From Anaerolineae bacterium (GTDB taxonomy: Bacteria > Chloroflexota > Anaerolineae > Anaerolineales > E44-bin32), in the NCBI GenBank assembly GCA_011192015.1, contig DUET01000011.1, positions 1 through 64,000 on the forward strand: a stretch of 64,000 nt of DNA, given 5' to 3'. A program made the position numbers and the translations under genes. Below, in pieces: positions 59,220 through 64,000 of this stretch; position 1 is the first letter of the stretch; every line of letters starts with the position of its first letter. The notes beneath the pieces were generated by a model. It had not been told where the DNA came from and did no database searches. It saw only the letters and a program-made list of their open reading frames with translations.

Positions 59220-59369
59220 CCGCGCACGAACCGGTATTCATCTTCCCACTCCATGAGAGCGGTCGCGATCGCGCCGCCTGGACAGCAGCGCGCGCGAACC
59301 CCCACTGGAATTCTGGATTGGTCCCTGGCCAATCCCTATCTCCATGCTGCAGGCAAATACAGCCACGAG

Positions 59370-59375
59370 TATAAT
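59370..59375 (+). promoter_or_regulatory. -10 box, leaderless arrangement before fpg
   Basis: TATAAT ends 7 bases before the fpg ATG (spacer GCCGTAA). No -35 box is recognised. Confidence 0.5.
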
Positions 59376-59382
59376 GCCGTAA

Positions 59383-60210
59383 ATGCCGGAACTACCTGAA
59401 GTCGAGTGCATCGCTCGAGGATTGCGTGAAGGCACGCAGGCGCTCCCCCCCCTCCCCGGTCAGCGCATTGTTCGTGCGTCCCTGCGGTGGCAGAGGCACA
59501 TCGCTCAACCCCCTCCCAATACCTTCCGACGACGCATCCGCGGCCGCACGATACTCGATGTGCGCAGACGGGGGAAATTCCTTGTCTTCCCGTTGGATGA
59601 AGGGACGATGCTCATCCACCTGCGCATGAGCGGTGACCTGGAGATGGCGCCCCGCGGTTCCCCTCCGGGGCTCTATGATCGAACGGTCTTCTTCTTCGAA
59701 GCTCCCTGGGAACTGCGCTTCAGCGACGCTCGCAAGTTCGGAAAGGTCCATCTCCTTTCGGATCCACAGGATGTGCTCGGTGCTCTCGGCCCAGAGCCGC
59801 TCGACGATGGTTTCACAGCGAAGAAATTCGCTGCGCGGTTGGCCCAGTATCGCCGCATGCTGAAACCTTTGTTGCTGGACCAGCACTTCATAGCTGGTTT
59901 GGGGAACATCTACGTCGATGAGAGTCTTCATCGAGCGGGCATCCATCCCCTTCGCAGGAGCGACAGCCTGCAAGTTGATGAGGTTCATGCATTATGGCGG
60001 AGTATTCGTGCGTCGTTGCGCACGGGGTTGCGCCACAACGGCGCCAGCATCGACTGGGTCTATCGAGGGGGTAGTTTTCAGAACCGTTTTCGGGTATACC
60101 AACGTGCAGGGAAGCCCTGTTCCAGGTGTATAACCCCTATCGAGCGGATCGTGGTAGCTCAACGGGGGACTTATCTCTGCCCGAGGTGCCAACCGGAGAA
60201 GGCACGATGA
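59383..60210 (+). CDS. mutM: Formamidopyrimidine-DNA glycosylase
   Basis: 275 residues. It has the catalytic Pro-Glu start MPELPEVE, a Lys in the beta-hairpin LDVRRRGKFLVFPL, the helix-2-turn-helix LLLDQHFIAGLGNIYVDESLHRAGIHP and the C-terminal zinc finger GKPCSRCITPIERIVVAQRGTYLCPRCQ. It removes 8-oxoguanine and formamidopyrimidines from DNA. A -10 box at 7 bases before the ATG predicts a leaderless message. The TGA overlaps the ATG of a 58-codon ORF (ATGA). Confidence 0.95.
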   Translation: MPELPEVECIARGLREGTQALPPLPGQRIVRASLRWQRHIAQPPPNTFRRRIRGRTILDVRRRGKFLVFPLDEGTMLIHLRMSGDLEMAPRGSPPGLYDRTVFFFEAPWELRFSDARKFGKVHLLSDPQDVLGALGPEPLDDGFTAKKFAARLAQYRRMLKPLLLDQHFIAGLGNIYVDESLHRAGIHPLRRSDSLQVDEVHALWRSIRASLRTGLRHNGASIDWVYRGGSFQNRFRVYQRAGKPCSRCITPIERIVVAQRGTYLCPRCQPEKAR

Positions 60211-60383
60211 CACCCGAGCACGCAACGAGATTGACTTTCCATAAATTCCGAGTCATGATCACCATGGCGAATATCAATCATTCACTGCAATACATCTTCA
60301 GCGATACATCCTCCGCATATTGCTGGGACGATCGGTTCGCATCGTACGAACCCAGCGTTCCAATGGACAGCCAGAGGGTATGA
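60207..60383 (+). CDS. Possible 58-residue small protein
   Basis: An ATG at 60207 overlaps the fpg stop (ATGA) and has GGAGAAGG four bases before it. The 58-residue product (MTPEHATRLTFHKF...VPMDSQRV) shows no family features. Its TGA in turn overlaps an ATG at 60380 just ahead of the next gene. The geometry suggests translational coupling, but the peptide may not be functional. Confidence 0.35.
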   Translation: MTPEHATRLTFHKFRVMITMANINHSLQYIFSDTSSAYCWDDRFASYEPSVPMDSQRV

Positions 60384-60385
60384 AC

Positions 60386-60883
60386 ATGGACGAAACCAAG
60401 GCGTCTCAGGCGGAAGCGAAACCCACTCCGAATGAACTTAGGGACGATGCCACCTTGATCGCCAAGTTGCTCAGGGATGCGCAAACCGGGAAACTACTTG
60501 TAGAGATCGGTGATAATCGCTTTGCTGCATCCTCAGAACTCGGCGATCCCGCCCTTCACACCAACCTGACCACAGCCGCTTTCGATTTCATGCAATGGCT
60601 GAAACCTCCCGAAAAGTCCGAAAGGGAAGACCAGCCAAAGCCTTCAGACGAAACCCCGAAGCCTGCTTCCCAGGCGAAAAGCATGATCGAAGAGATCAAT
60701 GAGATCCTGGAGAGAAAGAGCGATGCGGGAGAGGCTCCGCTTGGCTTGCGTTTGCTGGAGGGGGTTGATGGAACGTTGCGCATCTTCATCGGCGTAACGA
60801 GTTATTCCATCGAAGACTTACCGGATCCACAGGTCCGTCGTGTGATCAAGGAAGCGGTGGCAGAGTGGGAAGCTCGTCAATGA
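60386..60883 (+). CDS. Uncharacterised acidic protein
   Basis: About 165 residues. I prefer ATG 60386 (MDETKASQAE), seven bases behind AGAGGG; ATG 60380 is two codons upstream. An N-terminal region (about 20-75) contains TLIAKLLRDAQTGKLLVEIGDNRF and an aromatic helix FDFMQWL. A charged Lys/Glu/Pro linker leads to SMIEEINEILERKSDAGEAPLGLRLLEGVDGTLRIFIGVTSYSIEDLPDPQVRRVIKEAVAEWE. No family recognised. It could be a chaperone-like or regulatory protein, but that is a guess. Its last 38 bases overlap the end of the convergent metallo-hydrolase gene. Confidence 0.6.
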   Translation: MDETKASQAEAKPTPNELRDDATLIAKLLRDAQTGKLLVEIGDNRFAASSELGDPALHTNLTTAAFDFMQWLKPPEKSEREDQPKPSDETPKPASQAKSMIEEINEILERKSDAGEAPLGLRLLEGVDGTLRIFIGVTSYSIEDLPDPQVRRVIKEAVAEWEARQ

Positions 60884-61733
60884 GTTCCTGGGCTTCTGTG
60901 ACAGGTTGAGCCTTCAACCGCTTGCCATCCTTGACAAGGCGGATGACGGGTTGCGAAGGATCGTGCTCCACAAATAGCCATGCATCCTTCTCCAAGGCCC
61001 ACTTCTGCCAGCGCAGCTTCGTATTCAGGTTCTCCAAGGGTTGCTCATCATAGGCCGTCAACCAGGCGGCGCGCATCATGTGTACCGCGTATGAAGCCAT
61101 ATCCCCCATGAAAAGACCCCGCCAATCACCGGATTCCAGCATCACAGATTGATGGCCGCGTGTGTGCCCCGGAGTGACCACGCAAGAGATCTGATCCGTT
61201 AGTGATGTGTCGCCGTGCAGCAGATGCAATCGTCCCTGCTTCATCAGGGGGGCGAAGTTCTCCGGTGCGTATGTCCGCTCGGTGCGTATGTCGGGATTGC
61301 TGGCGTTGGCCCACTCCATGCGCTGCACAAAGTAGCGGGCGTTGGGGAACACGGCCTCGGCTTGATCGCCATCCCAGCGAGTATTGCCTCCGCAGTGATC
61401 GCCATGGAAGTGGGTATTCACGACGATGTCCACGTCCTGCGGTGAAACGCCCACCTTGGCCAGATTGTCTACCAAACCACCGCCCAAACGCTGGAGATTC
61501 CAGAACTGCCGATCCTTTTCGCTGAGCTTATCGCCAATACCCGTATCGATGAGAATCGTCTTTTCAGGGGAGCGAACCAGCAGGCAGGTCAAACGCATCT
61601 GGACGCTGTTGTTGGAGCCAACCGGAAAAACTCGTTCATACAACGTTCGCGGCACGAGACCGAACGGACCACCGGCATCGACGTGAACCACGCCATCGCT
61701 GATCAAATGAAGCTCCAGATCCCCAATTCGCAT
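60846..61733 (-). CDS. Metallo-beta-lactamase-fold hydrolase
   Basis: 295 residues. The zinc motif is NTHFHGDHCGGN (HxHxDH, about residue 107-112), with further ligands in TPGHTRGHQ (about 184), MGDMAS (Asp, about 206) and EHDPSQP (His, about 252). The pattern and LLVRSPEKTILIDTGIGDKL are like the N-acyl-homoserine lactonase (AttM/AiiA-like) and related lactonase/hydrolase subfamilies. I would not name a substrate. GAGG lies 6 bases before the ATG, overlapping the stop region of adenosine deaminase, so the two genes are co-transcribed. Confidence 0.85.
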   Translation of the reverse strand: MRIGDLELHLISDGVVHVDAGGPFGLVPRTLYERVFPVGSNNSVQMRLTCLLVRSPEKTILIDTGIGDKLSEKDRQFWNLQRLGGGLVDNLAKVGVSPQDVDIVVNTHFHGDHCGGNTRWDGDQAEAVFPNARYFVQRMEWANASNPDIRTERTYAPENFAPLMKQGRLHLLHGDTSLTDQISCVVTPGHTRGHQSVMLESGDWRGLFMGDMASYAVHMMRAAWLTAYDEQPLENLNTKLRWQKWALEKDAWLFVEHDPSQPVIRLVKDGKRLKAQPVTEAQELIDELPTLPPLP

Positions 61734-61735
61734 CG

Positions 61736-62791
61736 CTAACCTCGTGAATTCCTCTGGAATAGACGGTGGATGAAATCGGTTTCCAAGGCTTCTTTCTCGC
61801 GCGCAGGCAGAAAAGCAGCTTGGATGGCGGTCAGGATCGTGCCCTTGATTGTCTCCATGGATATGTCGAGATCCCGAACCACCCGCAGATACTCATCCGT
61901 CAGCCGTATGTCCAGCACGCTGGGATCGTCGCTGTTGATCGTCACGAGCAGCCCGGAGGCGATCATCTGTGCCAGGGGATGTTCATGCATGCTCGCAACC
62001 ACGCCGGTGTGGATATTGCTGGTGGGACAAACCTCGAACACCACCCTCCGCTCCCGCGCCATGGCGACCAGGTCCGGATCATCGAGAACGTGAATGCCGT
62101 GTCCGATACGATCGGCTTCGATGGCCTCTAGAGCATAACGTACGGATTGTGAATCCATCCACTCTCCGGCATGGACGGTGATCCCCAATCCCGCTTGCCT
62201 GGCAATTTTGAAAAGCGGAAGGAAGGAATCTGCCGGATATGCCCGTTCATCGCCGGATAATCCCAACCCGACAATGCCCTTCTCCAAGTGGTCGCAGGCA
62301 AGCTGCACCACGGCTTCGGCATCTTCCACACTCTCACGACGATTGATGCTGGCGATCAGGGAAACACGGATGTCATTCGCCATGGCTGTTTCAGCCACAC
62401 TCTCGGTGACCCATTCGAAAACGTCCCGCAATCGGAAGCCGTAGGGCTGTGCGAAGGAGAAGGGCGTGAAGTGCAGCTCCAGGTAGCGCACGTTTTCCGC
62501 TGCTGCATCTTCGACGACCTCACGCGTGAGTCTGCGTATGAGTTCCGGCGAATGCATGAAGGCTCGCAGCACCACGAATTTTTTCAGAAAGGTTTCCGGT
62601 GTTTTCGGGTCATCTGCGCAAACCTGGATTCTTTCCAGCAAGCCCTCGCCCCCTCCCTCCAAAACCACTTCACCGCCATCAACGAGTTCGAGCAGGCTCG
62701 ATATCCGCAGCGAACCCCCCAGATGACGATGCAGCTCTACTTTGGGCATCCGCGCGAGATCTTGAATGGGGGCGTCATGCATGTGTGGCAT
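61736..62791 (-). CDS. add: Adenosine deaminase family protein
   Basis: A 351-residue TIM-barrel amidohydrolase. Zinc and catalytic motifs: KVELHRHLGGSL (HxH), GITVHAGEW (about 215, catalytic Glu), RIGHGIHVLDD and TINSDDPSVLD (about 285, two Asp). It converts adenosine to inosine or a related purine/aminodeoxyfutalosine-type substrate; the exact substrate is not decided by motifs alone. Downstream of secA on the same strand with a 21-base gap. Confidence 0.9.
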   Translation of the reverse strand: MPHMHDAPIQDLARMPKVELHRHLGGSLRISSLLELVDGGEVVLEGGGEGLLERIQVCADDPKTPETFLKKFVVLRAFMHSPELIRRLTREVVEDAAAENVRYLELHFTPFSFAQPYGFRLRDVFEWVTESVAETAMANDIRVSLIASINRRESVEDAEAVVQLACDHLEKGIVGLGLSGDERAYPADSFLPLFKIARQAGLGITVHAGEWMDSQSVRYALEAIEADRIGHGIHVLDDPDLVAMARERRVVFEVCPTSNIHTGVVASMHEHPLAQMIASGLLVTINSDDPSVLDIRLTDEYLRVVRDLDISMETIKGTILTAIQAAFLPAREKEALETDFIHRLFQRNSRG

Positions 62792-62812
62792 TCGAGTTGC
62801 CGCCTCGCGCGA

Positions 62813-64000
62813 TCAGCGCCGACGCTTTCGCTTTCGTTTGGTCGTCTTCTTGGGTTCTTCCGCTGAGGGACCTGCATCTGCACGGATCTGTCGCGCCGCA
62901 GGGGCTGCACTCGGCTGCGCCTCCGAGGGCGGTCGCACACGGAACTGGCGGGAGACAAGACCAGCGCGGATATCCCCCAGAAGCTGTTGGAACATGTCGA
63001 ATGCCCTGCTCTTGTACTGCACGAGCGGATCGCGCTGACCATAGGCCTCTAGGCCGATCGAGGTGCGCAAGGCTTCCATCTGCGTCAGGTACTCGACCCA
63101 AAGACGATCCGCCACAGAAAGGAAGAGCGCCCGATGCGCTTCAGTCAGCATGACATGCCCCAAGCCGGCGGCAAGGGTTTCCTTCGCATCTGCGGGAAGA
63201 TCCACCAGGCTGGTTTCCGATGCAATCTGTTCGTAGATCTGGCTTCCGATTTGATCGCGCAGCGCTTGCTGCCAGCGATCCTCCCATTGATCGATCCGAT
63301 TGATGCTGAGTCTGGTGATTTCGGATCGTCCCAAACTCAGCTTGATGGATTGCATGGCGCTGTTCAAGTGCTCGAGCACTCGCTCCACCAAAGCTTCCGG
63401 ATGACCGGTGTCGATCAAGTCGGCCGCCATGAACGGGTAGCTGAGGCGCGCCACACGCACGGCACGGCGTTGATGCGTTTTGCGATCGAAGAACTCCCGC
63501 CTGCCGAAGCTCATCTGAACGAGCATCTGCAATTTGAGTGCCTCGTTCACTGAGTCCTGACTGCTCAGTGCAGCTTCCAATTCTCGCTCCGCCTCATCCA
63601 AGGACCTTTCCGAACGTGCCGTCCAAATGCTCGACAGTGCATCGTGGATTCGATCACCAGCCTCATCCCAATCGATCGGCACCTGCAATTTGGGCTCCAG
63701 TCCCAGGCTTTCTCCCACACGCCGCTCGATGGTCTGGATCAATCCCGCATAAATCCTCAAACCCAGACTGGCTTCGACCATCTGGGGAACCGTCTGCCGG
63801 AAGCGGTCCGGGTCCTCCCGTATGGCGTTGATCCCCCCGGAATCCATCTGAATGCGCATGCCTGCCGCACTCTCCACAGCCTGCAGCAAGGCGCTTGCGT
63901 CGATGGGTATGCCGGTTTCCTCGGCCTCCAACAACGCTCCTTCGATGGCCATCTCTGCCATCTCCGAACGCTGTCGCACCTGGTCCTGCATGCGCGAAAC
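62813..64000 (-). CDS. secA: SecA C-terminal part (5' end cut by window edge)
   Basis: The frame is open to the right edge (GTT TCG CGC before the ATG drawn at 63991), so this is the C-terminal part of a longer protein. The region LWVEYLTQMEALRTSIGLEAYGQRDPLVQYKSRAFDMFQQLLGDI is the helical scaffold/wing signature of SecA, the ATPase of preprotein translocation. The part before it is divergent. The usual SEC-C zinc motif (CxCxSGxxxxxC[H/C]) is missing; the tail is Ala/Pro-rich and ends in KRKRKRRR. The motor domains lie outside the window. Confidence 0.7.
   Translation of the reverse strand, partial: VSRMQDQVRQRSEMAEMAIEGALLEAEETGIPIDASALLQAVESAAGMRIQMDSGGINAIREDPDRFRQTVPQMVEASLGLRIYAGLIQTIERRVGESLGLEPKLQVPIDWDEAGDRIHDALSSIWTARSERSLDEAERELEAALSSQDSVNEALKLQMLVQMSFGRREFFDRKTHQRRAVRVARLSYPFMAADLIDTGHPEALVERVLEHLNSAMQSIKLSLGRSEITRLSINRIDQWEDRWQQALRDQIGSQIYEQIASETSLVDLPADAKETLAAGLGHVMLTEAHRALFLSVADRLWVEYLTQMEALRTSIGLEAYGQRDPLVQYKSRAFDMFQQLLGDIRAGLVSRQFRVRPPSEAQPSAAPAARQIRADAGPSAEEPKKTTKRKRKRRR

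Noticed and set aside
1-64000. CRISPR arrays, toxin-antitoxin pairs, rRNA operons and insertion sequences
   Set aside because: I looked for regular direct repeats with spacers, transposase motifs, small toxin-antitoxin pairs and rRNA-like sequence and found none that hold up.

Overview
The window is about 64 kb of moderately GC-rich bacterial chromosome with dense, mostly housekeeping gene content. I infer a member of the Chloroflexota (Anaerolineae-like). The reasons are proline/threonine-rich 'TPTPTP' linkers after lipoprotein signal peptides, paired LCP proteins, LysM-M23 lipoproteins, a tandem ThyX, a NusA with a long acidic tail, and the way these neighbours are combined. This is pattern recognition, not a database match. 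No phage, insertion sequence, CRISPR array, rRNA operon or plasmid module is visible.

Left end (1-4130): a cut-off von Willebrand A lipoprotein/secreted protein, an AT-richer gene-poor stretch, a chagasin-type protease inhibitor next to a four-module repeat lipoprotein, and an intact tRNA-Met(CAT). Two decayed tRNA copies (Met-like at about 1.2 kb, Val-like at about 3.8 kb) carry a short palindromic insert at nearly the same place in the T-loop. 4.1-12.1 kb (minus strand): ftsB-like gene, tRNA-Leu(CAG), smc, rnc, fabF, a threonine-synthase-like enzyme and a MoaE-like protein. 12.2-18.4 kb (plus strand): a near-consensus promoter drives rpmF-fabD-flippase. These are followed by two coupled LCP ligases and a tyrosine-recombinase-fold protein that has lost its catalytic residues.

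18.5-31.1 kb: a DUF47 protein, an M14 carboxypeptidase, era, an orphan DNA methyltransferase, and a long minus-strand translation/RNA operon nusA-ylxR-infB-rbfA-nrnA-truB-ribF-thyX. Its leader contains a terminator-like hairpin between a promoter and nusA. 31.4-37.2 kb: a gyrase/topoisomerase IV A subunit, then a B12-type ABC importer preceded by a clear cobalamin riboswitch. The B12 theme returns at 58 kb with a PduO-type cobalamin adenosyltransferase.

37.2-46.8 kb: three tandem paralogous LysM-M23 lipoproteins, each with a calcium-loop-like DxDxDG insert in the peptidase domain, a small LiaF/DUF5668-like membrane protein, a giant DHH-CBS-CBS-tRNA nucleotidyltransferase fusion, and an orphan sugar-type solute-binding lipoprotein. 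47-64 kb: lipoate ligase, DUF4230, DUF503, a divergent SDR, a two-component cluster (stand-alone receiver, zinc-ribbon histidine kinase, OmpR-type regulator), a double-HTH regulator coupled to a TPR protein, GNAT, SPFH/stomatin protein, DsbA-like thioredoxin, DUF554, PduO ATR, ComEA, Fpg, a metallo-beta-lactamase-fold hydrolase, adenosine deaminase, and the C-terminal part of a SecA cut by the right edge.

The most distinctive signals are the T-loop-interrupted tRNA relics, the triplicated M23 family with its inserted DxDxDG loop, the ThyX tandem with complementary half-motifs, the catalytically dead recombinase, the nusA leader hairpin, and a repeated TATAAT-N7-ATG arrangement that predicts leaderless mRNAs. 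I did not find a clearly new defence or mobile system.
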